Positions 37,384 to 45,461 of a stretch of 64,000 nt of DNA are shown here, in pieces. The DNA comes from JAFKFH01 sp017307375. GTDB lineage: Bacteria > Pseudomonadota > Alphaproteobacteria > Ferrovibrionales > Ferrovibrionaceae. Each line of letters starts with the position of its first letter. Position 1 is the first letter of the stretch. The position numbers and the translations under genes were made by a program. The stretch covers positions 2,666,001 through 2,730,000 of the forward strand of contig OZ245874.1 of assembly GCA_965229335.1 (NCBI GenBank). Reading direction: 5' to 3'. Below the pieces are notes generated by a model. The model was not told the origin of the DNA and did not search any database. It saw nothing but the letters and a program-made list of their open reading frames with translations.

Positions 37384-38256
37384 ATGTCGTTCCTGCTCGA
37401 GCTTGTCGTCTCGGGCCTGGCCATCGGTGCGGTCTACGGCTTGATGGCCATGAGCTTCGCCGTGATCTTCAAGGCCACCGGCATCATCAACTTCGCCCAG
37501 GGCGAGATGGCGATGCTGACCGCCTACACCACCTGGTCCCTGGCCAACGCGATGGGCACGGGCGGCATCATGACGATCCTGGCGGCGGTGGCGCTGGGGG
37601 CGATCCTCGGCCTGATCTGCGAACGGCTGGTCATGCGGCCGATGCTCGGCGAACCGCCCTTGTCGGTCGTTCTTGTCACCATCGGCCTGGCCGTGGTGCT
37701 GCGCTCGCTGGTCACCATGATCTGGGGGGCCTCGCCCCACAAGTTCGAACTGGCGGGGGCCGACGACCTGGTCAGCCTGGGCAGCCTCAGCATGCGCGTC
37801 AGCCAGCTCAGCGTCCTGCTGCTGCTGCTGCTGTCGATCGCCGGCTTCTGGGTATTCCTGCGCTACAGCCGCTTCGGCGTCGCCATGCGGGCGGTCGCGG
37901 CCGACGAGAAGACCGCGCGGCTGATGGGGGTGTCGACCGCGCAGGTCCAGGCGGTGGCCTGGGCATCGGCGTCGGGTATCGCCGGGCTGGTCGGCGCGTT
38001 CTTCGCCGTTATCTACGGCCTGACCCCGGCGATGGCCGATCTGGGGCTGAAAGCCTTTCCGGCCACCGTGCTGGGCGGGTTCGATTCGATCCTGGGGTCG
38101 GCCGCCAGCGGCCTGATCGTCGGCGTCATCGAGAACCTGGTCGGTGGCTACATGCCAAGCGCCTTCAAGGAGATCGCGGGTTTCGTGGTCATTCTTGTGG
38201 TGCTGATGGTGCGGCCCTTCGGGCTGTTCGGTGAAAAGCGGATCGTGAGGGTCTAA
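37384..38256 (+). CDS. livH: Branched-chain-type ABC importer permease LivH
   Basis: Inner-membrane permease of 290 residues with about eight hydrophobic segments. The start ELVVSGLAIGAVYGLMAMSF and the phrase INFAQGEMAML are characteristic of LivH, as is the C-terminal TVLGGFDSILGSAASGLIVG. It starts just after the ligase gene stop and overlaps livM by one nt (TAATG). Confidence 0.93.
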   Translation: MSFLLELVVSGLAIGAVYGLMAMSFAVIFKATGIINFAQGEMAMLTAYTTWSLANAMGTGGIMTILAAVALGAILGLICERLVMRPMLGEPPLSVVLVTIGLAVVLRSLVTMIWGASPHKFELAGADDLVSLGSLSMRVSQLSVLLLLLLSIAGFWVFLRYSRFGVAMRAVAADEKTARLMGVSTAQVQAVAWASASGIAGLVGAFFAVIYGLTPAMADLGLKAFPATVLGGFDSILGSAASGLIVGVIENLVGGYMPSAFKEIAGFVVILVVLMVRPFGLFGEKRIVRV

Positions 38257-39302
38257 TGCGCAGCGGCTATTTCAAGGAACGCTACGGCGCCCTCATCGTC
38301 CTGACCGATTCCGCGGCGGTCAAGGGCTGGACGGCGGCATTGCTGCTGGCCCTGGTTCTGGCCCCCTTCGTGCTGGGCCCCTATGTCCTGTCGTACCTGA
38401 CCCTGATCCTGTTCACGCTGATCGGCGCCCTGGGGCTGACCGTGCTGACCGGTTTCACCGGGCTGATCTCGCTCGGCCATGTCGGGTTTCTGCTGCTGGG
38501 CGGCTACAGCTATGCCATCGGTGTCAGCCGGCTGGGCCTGCCCGCGGAACTGTCGCTGTTGCTGGCCGCCATCGTACCCGCGCTGTTCGGCCTGGTGGTC
38601 GGCATCCCGTCGCTGCGGCTGCACGGCCTGTACCTTGCCATCACCACGCTGGCCTTCGGCCATATCGTCAGCACCGCGATCCTGGCCGGCGGCCCGTTCA
38701 CCGGCGGCGGGCGCGGCATTCGGGTCGACCGGCCGACGTTGCTCGGCTTCGATCTGTCGACCGACCGCGCATTCTACTGGTTCTGCCTGGTCATGTGCGT
38801 GGTGGCAGTGATCTTCACGCTGAACCTGCGACGGTCCTATATCGGCCGGGCCTTCGTCGCCATCCGCGACAACGACATCGCGGCCCGCACGATGGGGGTC
38901 AGCCTGATGCAGTACAAGCTGCTGGCCTTCCTGGTCAGCGCCGCGCTGACCGGCGTCGCCGGGGCACTGATGGGCATGTATCTCAGCATCGTCAGCGTCG
39001 AAAGCTTTCCCTTCCTGCTCTCGATCGAAGCGCTGGCCATCATCATCGTCGGCGGCATCGGATCGGTGCTGGGCGCCGTCCTCGGCACGGTCTTCATCGT
39101 GCTGCTGCCTGAAGTCTTCAGCGGGCTGGTCAACCTGGCCGGCGGCGGGCTGCAGGCATTGCTGGTGACCAGCGCCCACGAAGTGAAAAGCGTGCTGTAC
39201 GGCCTGGCGATCATCGCCTTCCTGCGCTTCGATCCGCGCGGCCTGCGCGGCATCTGGCACGACATCCGTCACACCTGGGTCTTCTGGCCCCTGCGTTACT
39301 GA
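38256..39302 (+). CDS. livM: Branched-chain-type ABC importer permease LivM
   Basis: Permease of 348 residues pairing with LivH. The family segments GFTGLISLGHVGFLLLGGYS, YLAITTLAFGHIV and AIRDNDIAARTMGVSLMQYK are present. An N-terminal soluble stretch of about 25 residues precedes the first membrane helix. The start overlaps the livH stop codon. Confidence 0.93.
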   Translation: MRSGYFKERYGALIVLTDSAAVKGWTAALLLALVLAPFVLGPYVLSYLTLILFTLIGALGLTVLTGFTGLISLGHVGFLLLGGYSYAIGVSRLGLPAELSLLLAAIVPALFGLVVGIPSLRLHGLYLAITTLAFGHIVSTAILAGGPFTGGGRGIRVDRPTLLGFDLSTDRAFYWFCLVMCVVAVIFTLNLRRSYIGRAFVAIRDNDIAARTMGVSLMQYKLLAFLVSAALTGVAGALMGMYLSIVSVESFPFLLSIEALAIIIVGGIGSVLGAVLGTVFIVLLPEVFSGLVNLAGGGLQALLVTSAHEVKSVLYGLAIIAFLRFDPRGLRGIWHDIRHTWVFWPLRY

Positions 39303-39363
39303 AAACAGCCGGCCATTCCCCTCATCAGTACCAGAAAACACAACCAACCCGATCGGAGGAAAC

Positions 39364-40521
39364 ATGAAGAGCAAGCTGTTCACCGTTACCCTGGCCGCGG
39401 CGCTGGCGGCAGGCGCAGTGTTGCCGGCCTCGGCCCAGCAGGGCGTCACCGATACCGAAATCCTGATCGCCGATATCCTGCCGCTGACCGGGCCGCCCGC
39501 CATGCTCGGCGTCGCCCACAACCTGGGCGTCAAGGTCGCGCTGGAAGAGGCGAACGCGGCCGGCGGCATCAACGGGCGGAAACTCCGGCTGATCTCCGAG
39601 GACGATGGCTACGTGCCCAGCCGCACGCTGCAGGGCGTGCGCAAGCTGGTCACCAGCGACAAGGTGTTCGCGCTGACCTCGATCTCCGGCACGGCCCAGG
39701 CCGACGCCATCCTGCCGTTCATCAAGTCCTCGGGGTTGCCGGCGATGGCGCCTATCACCACCTTCGGCCGGCTCTACAATCCGGTCATCAAGAACGTCTT
39801 CGCCGTCGGCTATGACATGAACAAGGCGGTGGAGGATCTGACCGGGATGCTGGCCGAGCGCAATCCCGGCAAGAAATGGGCCGTGATCTACCAGGACGAC
39901 GAATACGGGGACCAGGTCCTGGGCGGCTTCACCAAGGCGGCTAAGGAGCGAAAGCTGCAGATCGTGTCGGGCCAAGTCTACAAGAAGGGCCAGGCCGATT
40001 TCTCCTCGGAAATTCTCAAGGTGAAGCAGGCGGGCGCCGAGGTGCTGATCGCCGGCGGGGTGCTGGGCGAGAACGTCAACATGGTCAAGGAACTGGAGCG
40101 CATCGGCTACAAGATCCCGGTCGGGGTGACCTACGTGTCGCGGGTGCCGGCCAGCGTCAAGCTGATGGGGTCGGCCGGCGAGAACGTTTACACCGTCGAT
40201 TACGTCTACCTGGAGAATTCGCCGGAAGGAAAGGCGTTCACCGAGAAGTTGGCGAAGTATCTCGGCCCCGACGACCTGGCCAAGGTCAACCGCTACACCT
40301 ATACCGGCTACGGGGCGGCACGCGCCCTGCTGGACGGCATCGCCCGCTGCGGCAAGGCCGTGACCTGGGACTGCGTCAACGAGCAGTTGACCAAAGTCAC
40401 GAACCTGGAAACCGGTACGATGACCCCGATTTCGTTCACCGCCACCGATCATCTGGCGGCGCCGAAGCTCTTTTTCATGAAGGCTGATCCGGCCAGCGCG
40501 ACCTATCAGCTGGTGAAGTGA
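39364..40521 (+). CDS. Periplasmic substrate-binding protein (LivK/Leu-Ile-Val family)
   Basis: Periplasmic binding protein of 385 residues. It has a Sec signal peptide (AAALAAGAVLPASAQ) and the type I two-lobe fold (ILIADILPLTGPPAMLG; EEANAAGGINGRKLRLISED). It is last in the import operon, preceded by a 61-nt gap and a strong GGAGG at about 39355. The gap has no operator of the shared type and no clear terminator. It defines the substrate of the importer; the sequence alone does not identify the ligand. Confidence 0.93.
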   Translation: MKSKLFTVTLAAALAAGAVLPASAQQGVTDTEILIADILPLTGPPAMLGVAHNLGVKVALEEANAAGGINGRKLRLISEDDGYVPSRTLQGVRKLVTSDKVFALTSISGTAQADAILPFIKSSGLPAMAPITTFGRLYNPVIKNVFAVGYDMNKAVEDLTGMLAERNPGKKWAVIYQDDEYGDQVLGGFTKAAKERKLQIVSGQVYKKGQADFSSEILKVKQAGAEVLIAGGVLGENVNMVKELERIGYKIPVGVTYVSRVPASVKLMGSAGENVYTVDYVYLENSPEGKAFTEKLAKYLGPDDLAKVNRYTYTGYGAARALLDGIARCGKAVTWDCVNEQLTKVTNLETGTMTPISFTATDHLAAPKLFFMKADPASATYQLVK

Positions 40522-40556
40522 TGGGGGCGATGCGCCAGGGCGCCGGCCCCGGCGCT

Positions 40557-41150
40557 TCAGCCTTTCTCGGCCAGGAACCCCTTCAGGAACAGGCGGGACA
40601 TGCGGTCGCACAATTCCTGCGGCTTGACCTTGCCGCCCGGCTGGTACCAGACGTCGGTCCAGTTCAGCATGCCGATCAGCATCATCGAGTACGGCTTGTA
40701 GACGTCCTCGGGCAGGTCGGGGTTCAGCGCCCGCAGCAGGTCGGCGACCAGTTCGGTGATGCGGCGCTGCAGGTCGATCAGCGGTTTCTGCTTGTCCTTG
40801 GGCAGGTACTTGACGTCCTGCATGGCGACCATGTGGCGGCGGCGCGACTGGATCGACTTCTGCGTATAGGCCTGGACCAGCGCCAGCATCTTGTCACGCG
40901 GCTGGCCGGGCTGCTCCAGGGCGGATCCGACGCTTTGTACCACCCGTTCAAGGTGTTCCTTCAGCATGGCCAGAAGGAGATCGTCCTTGGTCGGGAAGTA
41001 GTGGTACAGCATTGACTTGGTTGCGCCGCAAGCTTTCGCCACGTCCTGCAGCTTGGCAGAGGGATATCCCGACTTGGCGAACAGGACTGCCGCACAGTCC
41101 ATGATGGCTTGGCTCTTGGCTTCGTAGTCGTCAGCGCGTACGCGAGGCAT
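40557..41150 (-). CDS. TetR-family transcriptional regulator 2
   Basis: Paralogue of regulator 1, 197 residues. The helix-turn-helix is KLQDVAKACGATKSMLYHYF (about residues 30-50), and it starts PRVRADDYEAK. The ATG at 41150 is chosen because the upstream extension reads as low-complexity sequence crossing the divergent promoter; AGGAG lies 13 nt upstream. It is convergent with the import operon and divergent from the acyl-CoA dehydrogenase gene, with operator site 5 in the gap. It probably represses the island and itself. Confidence 0.9.
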   Translation of the reverse strand: MPRVRADDYEAKSQAIMDCAAVLFAKSGYPSAKLQDVAKACGATKSMLYHYFPTKDDLLLAMLKEHLERVVQSVGSALEQPGQPRDKMLALVQAYTQKSIQSRRRHMVAMQDVKYLPKDKQKPLIDLQRRITELVADLLRALNPDLPEDVYKPYSMMLIGMLNWTDVWYQPGGKVKPQELCDRMSRLFLKGFLAEKG

Positions 41151-41225
41151 CGTTCTAGAATTTCTCCTGATGAGTACTGATATTAGATCGCCCTTGCGCC
41201 ACGGTGCAATGGGACTGTAAAATAA

Positions 41226-41246
41226 ACCGACGTGGCGGTCTATAAA
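41226..41246 (+). promoter_or_regulatory. Operator site 5 plus -10 box, between tetR 2 and the acyl-CoA dehydrogenase gene
   Basis: The 14-mer ACCGACGTGGCGGT (41226-41239) is followed after one base by TATAAA (41241-41246). The dehydrogenase ATG lies 51 nt downstream. Spacing to the -10 box is identical to the other four sites. Confidence 0.75.
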
Positions 41247-41297
41247 ATCGCCCGTCTCGTGACCGACCCCGGACCAGAACAGGGCTGCGACCGCACA

Positions 41298-42458
41298 ATG
41301 ACCGAATTCGAGTTCAAGGAACCCACGCTTCTCGACGACGACCTGCAGATGGTGCGCCGGCAACTGCGCCGTTTCGTCCAGGACCGGATCATCCCGTTCG
41401 GCGATGAATGGGAGGCGGCGGGTGAGACGCCGCGATCGCTATTCCGCGAACTGGGGGAAATGGGCTATCTGGGCATGCGCCACCCGGTCGAATATGGTGG
41501 CGGGGGGCTGGGTGCCCTGTCGTCGGTGATCCTCGGTGAGGAACTGTCGCGTTCGGGGTATGGCGGCGTGGCCAGCGCGCTGACCGTGCACAGCGACATG
41601 TCGATCGCCCATATCGCCCATCGCGGCACGCCTGCCCAGAAACAGAAATACCTGCCCGCCGCCTGTGCCGGCGAAAAGATCGGCGCGGTCTGCGTGACCG
41701 AGGCGGGCGCAGGATCGGATGTCGCCGGGCTGAAGACGCGGGCGGTGCGAAGCGCCGACGGCTGGGTGATCAACGGGTCCAAGACCTTCATCACCAACGG
41801 CATCCATGCCGACATCTACATCGTCGCGGCGCGAACCGATCCGGATGCCAAGGGCAGCCGCGGCATATCGCTGTTCATCGTTGAGAAGGGCACGCCGGGT
41901 TTCCAGGTGTCCAAGCGGTTCGAAAAGCACGGCTGGCGGTCGTCGGACACCGCCGAACTGTTCTTCGACGACGTCCGCCTGCCGCCCGACGCTCTGCTGG
42001 GCGAGGAAGGTCGCGGATTCTACTACATCATGAGCACCTTTCAGAACGAACGGCTGGTCGTGGGCGCCCTCTGCTCGGGCGCCAGCGCGCGGGCGATCGA
42101 GCTGACCGTCGACTATGTCCGCAACCGCCAGGCTTTCGGCAAGTCGCTGTGGGACCAGCAGGTGGTTCGCAGCAAGATCGCCTGGATCGCGGCCAAGGCC
42201 CAGGCGGTGCGGGCGCTGACCTATCAATGCGCCCAGATGATCGACGAGGGCATCGATACCGTGCGCGAAGTGTCGATGCTGAAGGCCTTCGGCGCCGAAA
42301 CCCTGCAGGAGGTCGTCCATACCTGTCTGCAGTTGCATGGCGGTACCGGCTATATCATCGGCACGCCGATCGAGCGCATGGCCCGCGATTCCCGCATCCT
42401 GACCATCGGCGGCGGCGCGACGGAAGTGATGCTCGAGGAAGTGGCCAAGCGTCTCTGA
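41298..42458 (+). CDS. Acyl-CoA dehydrogenase
   Basis: Standard-length FAD enzyme of 386 residues. Family signatures AVCVTEAGAGSDVAGL and QLHGGTGYI are clear, with GSKTFITNG between them. At the C-terminal position where medium-chain enzymes carry the catalytic Glu the sequence reads TIGGGATEVMLEE, a Gly; isovaleryl- and long-chain-type enzymes place their Glu elsewhere (near residue 255). It should introduce the first double bond in side-chain beta-oxidation. ATG 41298 has only a weak upstream AGGG. It heads a three-gene operon under operator site 5. Confidence 0.92.
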   Translation: MTEFEFKEPTLLDDDLQMVRRQLRRFVQDRIIPFGDEWEAAGETPRSLFRELGEMGYLGMRHPVEYGGGGLGALSSVILGEELSRSGYGGVASALTVHSDMSIAHIAHRGTPAQKQKYLPAACAGEKIGAVCVTEAGAGSDVAGLKTRAVRSADGWVINGSKTFITNGIHADIYIVAARTDPDAKGSRGISLFIVEKGTPGFQVSKRFEKHGWRSSDTAELFFDDVRLPPDALLGEEGRGFYYIMSTFQNERLVVGALCSGASARAIELTVDYVRNRQAFGKSLWDQQVVRSKIAWIAAKAQAVRALTYQCAQMIDEGIDTVREVSMLKAFGAETLQEVVHTCLQLHGGTGYIIGTPIERMARDSRILTIGGGATEVMLEEVAKRL

Positions 42459-42478
42459 CCGGCGGCGAGGTTTCAGCG

Positions 42479-43033
42479 ATGAGCATGGCCCCACCACCGG
42501 CTGCGCGCTGGCCGGCGCACCTGCGCCAGATCGCCTGCGAGGCGTTCGAGCGCGATGACGGGCTGATCGAGCTCGAAGGCCTGCTGACCGACACCAAGCC
42601 GACGCCGGTGCGGCTGGTCACGGGCAAGGCGGTGCCGCCCGGCCAGCCGATCCACCGGATGCGGGTGCGGCTGGCCGTCGACCGCGATGGTCTGATCTGC
42701 GAGGCCCAGGCCTATAGCGAGGTGTCGCCCTATCCCGAATGCCCCGGCATCGAGGGGGCCTATGGCCGGCTGGTAGGACTGAGGATCGGGCCAGGCTTCG
42801 CGCAGGAGGTGAAGCGACTGTTTCGCGGCACCGCTGGCTGCACGCACATGACTGAACTGATTCCGCCGATGGCGACGATCCTGTTCCAGGTGCTGTGGGC
42901 CGACTCCGACTTTCGACCCGTCGCGGGCAGCGTTGTCGGCGGCCGTTCCCCGGTCGGCGCCTGCCATGGCCTGCGGCTGGATGGCGAGGTCACGCGGACA
43001 TATTTCACCGAGGGAGGTCCCGATGGCGACTGA
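42479..43033 (+). CDS. DUF2889 family protein
   Basis: Protein of 184 residues of unknown biochemical function. The pattern RDDGLIELEGLLTDTKPTPV, then IHRMRVRL, PYPECPGIEGAYGRLVGLRI and FRGTAGCTHMTEL matches DUF2889. Family members are often encoded beside aromatic-compound and acyl-CoA catabolic genes; conserved Cys and His residues (PECP, GCTH) hint at metal or ligand binding. It sits between an acyl-CoA dehydrogenase and a crotonase gene and overlaps the latter by 11 nt, so it belongs to the pathway. Confidence 0.82.
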   Translation: MSMAPPPAARWPAHLRQIACEAFERDDGLIELEGLLTDTKPTPVRLVTGKAVPPGQPIHRMRVRLAVDRDGLICEAQAYSEVSPYPECPGIEGAYGRLVGLRIGPGFAQEVKRLFRGTAGCTHMTELIPPMATILFQVLWADSDFRPVAGSVVGGRSPVGACHGLRLDGEVTRTYFTEGGPDGD

Positions 43034-43826
43034 CGTCGTGCTGTACGAGGTCGGTGATACGATCGCGACCGTCACCCTGAACGACGGCGCCCGGATGAAC
43101 CCGCTGGGTGCCGACATCATCGCCGGTCTGCGCGACGCGGTAGCGCGGATCAGTGCCGACCGATCCGTTGGCGCCGTCATCTTGACCGGGGTCGGGCGGG
43201 CCTTTTCGGTCGGCGCCGACCTGGCCGAGTACCGGGCGATGATCGACGCGCCGCAGCCCGACCGCACGCTAGGGCAGCATATCGGTGCGCTGATGGCCGA
43301 TCTGAACGTTGTTATCGCTGATCTGAAGGCGTTGCCCGTCCCGGTCGTTGTAGCCATCAACGGCGTCGCCGCCGGGGGTGGGGCGGGACTGGCCCTGGCC
43401 GGCGACATGGTGATCGCCGCGCGCTCGGCTTATTTCTACCTGCCGTTTCTGCCGTCGCTGGGCGTCGTTCCCGACATGGGCGTCGCCTGGGTGATGGAAC
43501 GCACCATCGGTCGTGCCCGCGCCATGGGCCTCGCGCTGACCGGCAATCGCCTGCAGGCGGAACAGGCGGCCGGCTGGGGGCTGATATGGGCCTGTGTCGA
43601 CGACGACCGGCTGCAGCAGGAAGCGGTCCGTCTGGCGTGCCAACTGGCGGCGATGCCGGCCCATGCGGTGGCCGAGGCGCGCGCCCTGTTCGCGTCGGCC
43701 GAGACCGCTTCGCTGGCGGACCAACTGGCCTACGAGCGCACGCGCCAGATAGTGCTGGCCGATGGCGCAAGCTTTGCCGAAGGCGTACGGGCATTTGCCG
43801 AGCGGCGCAAGCCGGTATTCGACTAA
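43023..43826 (+). CDS. Enoyl-CoA hydratase/isomerase family protein
   Basis: Fourth crotonase paralogue of the island, 267 residues. Segments FSVGADLAEY, GVAAGGGAGLALAGD and LGVVPDMGVAW are visible. As in the 20439 and 25604 products, the hydratase glutamates are absent and VPD carries the isomerase-type Asp. GAGGGAGG precedes ATG 43023, overlapping the DUF2889 gene. It closes the catabolic island; the next gene is convergent. Confidence 0.88.
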   Translation: MATDVVLYEVGDTIATVTLNDGARMNPLGADIIAGLRDAVARISADRSVGAVILTGVGRAFSVGADLAEYRAMIDAPQPDRTLGQHIGALMADLNVVIADLKALPVPVVVAINGVAAGGGAGLALAGDMVIAARSAYFYLPFLPSLGVVPDMGVAWVMERTIGRARAMGLALTGNRLQAEQAAGWGLIWACVDDDRLQQEAVRLACQLAAMPAHAVAEARALFASAETASLADQLAYERTRQIVLADGASFAEGVRAFAERRKPVFD

Positions 43827-43903
43827 CGATTATATTCCTTCGACGAGCGCGCGCGCTTCGACGCCTGCAGCGCGCCATGCCACTCCGCTGGACGTCGCCC
43901 ATG

Positions 43904-45439
43904 TCACCGGCGCAGACCCAGATATCCCGCCGCGCGCCGTAACACCCCCCGCAACAGGCCGCGCGCAGAACCGTCGACCTGCGCGTCATGCGCCGGGTCG
44001 GCTGCCAGGCTCTCGAGCAGGTCGCGCGCCTCGCCACCGATATCCCGGCCCAGCGCGGCCAGCGCGTCCAGATCGGACGGTCCGTCCGGCCCCAGCACCG
44101 CCGTGACCGGCCGGCCGTCGAGCAGCCGGCGAAGCGTGTCGACCACCATCGGCACCTGCCGGGCCGCCGCCGCCGCCGGCAGCGTGCGCAAGGCAAAGAC
44201 CGTCATCTTCAGGCAGGCCCCGACGCAAGCTTCCAACTCCCCGTCCGAGATCAGGTAACGATGCAGCACGTCGCGCATCCCGGCGGCCAGCCGGGCGGCG
44301 GCCATGAAGCTTGCCGCCGCCCGCGCCCCGTCATGGCCGTCTATCAACTCGACGAGCCCCCGGAAATGCAGATGGTTGGCGAGGTTCAGCGGCAACCGGG
44401 CGATGACCTCGGGAAGCGTCGCGCCGGGTGCCAGGACGGGGAGGGCGAGGTCGGCCGGATGGTTGATGTCGATGCCGTAGAGGTCGCGGAACTGCGTGTC
44501 GACGGCCGGGGCGAGCGTCCGTGCCTCGGCAAAGCGGCCGGCAATGACCAGGTGCTTGACCAAGCGGAAAAGAAAGCCGTTTTCCAGCAGGGCATCGCCG
44601 GCCGACGCGGCGTAGCGACCGGCGAGATAATCGATCAGGGCTTCGGCGGAAATCGCTTCGCGCCACGGGGGCAGGGCGGCGCCGCGGCTGGCATGGGCGA
44701 CCAGCGTATGGGCGTCGCGGACGATCCGGATCTCGGTGAAGCCATGTCGCCGCAGCAACAGGTCGAGCGATCCGGCGCTGTAGAGGATCAGATGCGAGCC
44801 GGGGCTCAGCGCCGGCAGCAGGGCGCCTGCCGGCGTCCCGGGCGATATCGCCTCCATGGCCGGCGTGGTCAGGACCAGAATCCCGCCCGGCGTGAGCACC
44901 GCGGCGATGTCGGTCAGCAGCTGAACCGGATCCTCGACATGCTCGATCAGTTCCGAGCAATAGACGACGTCGCGCGGGCCGACCCGTGACCGCAGCGCAG
45001 GGCCGAAATAGTCGCTGACGGTGGCGAGGCCGAGCCGTCGGCGTCCCTCGGCGGCCATGCCCGAGGGATCGATGCCCATCACCTCGGCCCGGTAGTGGCG
45101 GGCGACGAAATCAAGCGAGAAACCGAAGCCGCAGCCGATTTCGAGATAGCGCGTCCCCGCCGGGAACGGCAGCGCCGCGATCGGTCGCAGCATCGCGTCG
45201 ATCGAAGCCCCTTTCTCGACATAGAACTTGATCGGAAAATCGGCCGATCCGTCGCCCTGGTAGTCAGGCGGCCGGCGATCGTCGAAGAAGCCGCTGCCAC
45301 AGGCGGCGCAGGCCAGAAACAGCAGGCGCTTGGCTGGATCGAACATGCTGGGGCTGCGCAGCATGGCCTGATGGGCAGCGAGGCTGCCGCAGACCGGGCA
45401 TCGGCAGGTGACGGTCCGGTCGGCGAGCCACTCGATCAT
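43904..45439 (-). CDS. Zinc-ribbon class I SAM methyltransferase with helical C-terminal region
   Basis: Protein of 511 residues. A zinc-ribbon-like start (CPVCG about residue 14, CAACGSGFF about 45) is followed by FPIKFYVEKGA, the SAM-binding motif YLEIGCGFGFSLDF and the motif II region YCSELIEHVEDP. The C-terminal half is helical and of no known family. The 56935 product shares the same zinc ribbon, KFYVEKGA segment and SAM site, so the two are paralogues at opposite ends of the glycan island. A sugar or glycolipid O-methyltransferase is plausible. It lies 22 nt downstream of the TolC-like gene, in one leftward operon. Confidence 0.85.
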   Translation of the reverse strand: MIEWLADRTVTCRCPVCGSLAAHQAMLRSPSMFDPAKRLLFLACAACGSGFFDDRRPPDYQGDGSADFPIKFYVEKGASIDAMLRPIAALPFPAGTRYLEIGCGFGFSLDFVARHYRAEVMGIDPSGMAAEGRRRLGLATVSDYFGPALRSRVGPRDVVYCSELIEHVEDPVQLLTDIAAVLTPGGILVLTTPAMEAISPGTPAGALLPALSPGSHLILYSAGSLDLLLRRHGFTEIRIVRDAHTLVAHASRGAALPPWREAISAEALIDYLAGRYAASAGDALLENGFLFRLVKHLVIAGRFAEARTLAPAVDTQFRDLYGIDINHPADLALPVLAPGATLPEVIARLPLNLANHLHFRGLVELIDGHDGARAAASFMAAARLAAGMRDVLHRYLISDGELEACVGACLKMTVFALRTLPAAAAARQVPMVVDTLRRLLDGRPVTAVLGPDGPSDLDALAALGRDIGGEARDLLESLAADPAHDAQVDGSARGLLRGVLRRAAGYLGLRR

Positions 45440-45461
45440 CGCATGCTTTCAAAAGCCCGGC

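Noticed and set aside
41151..41363. 71-residue N-terminal extension of TetR 2
   Set aside because: It would run across the divergent operator/promoter and has no family similarity; the paralogue starts at the same RVRADDY position.
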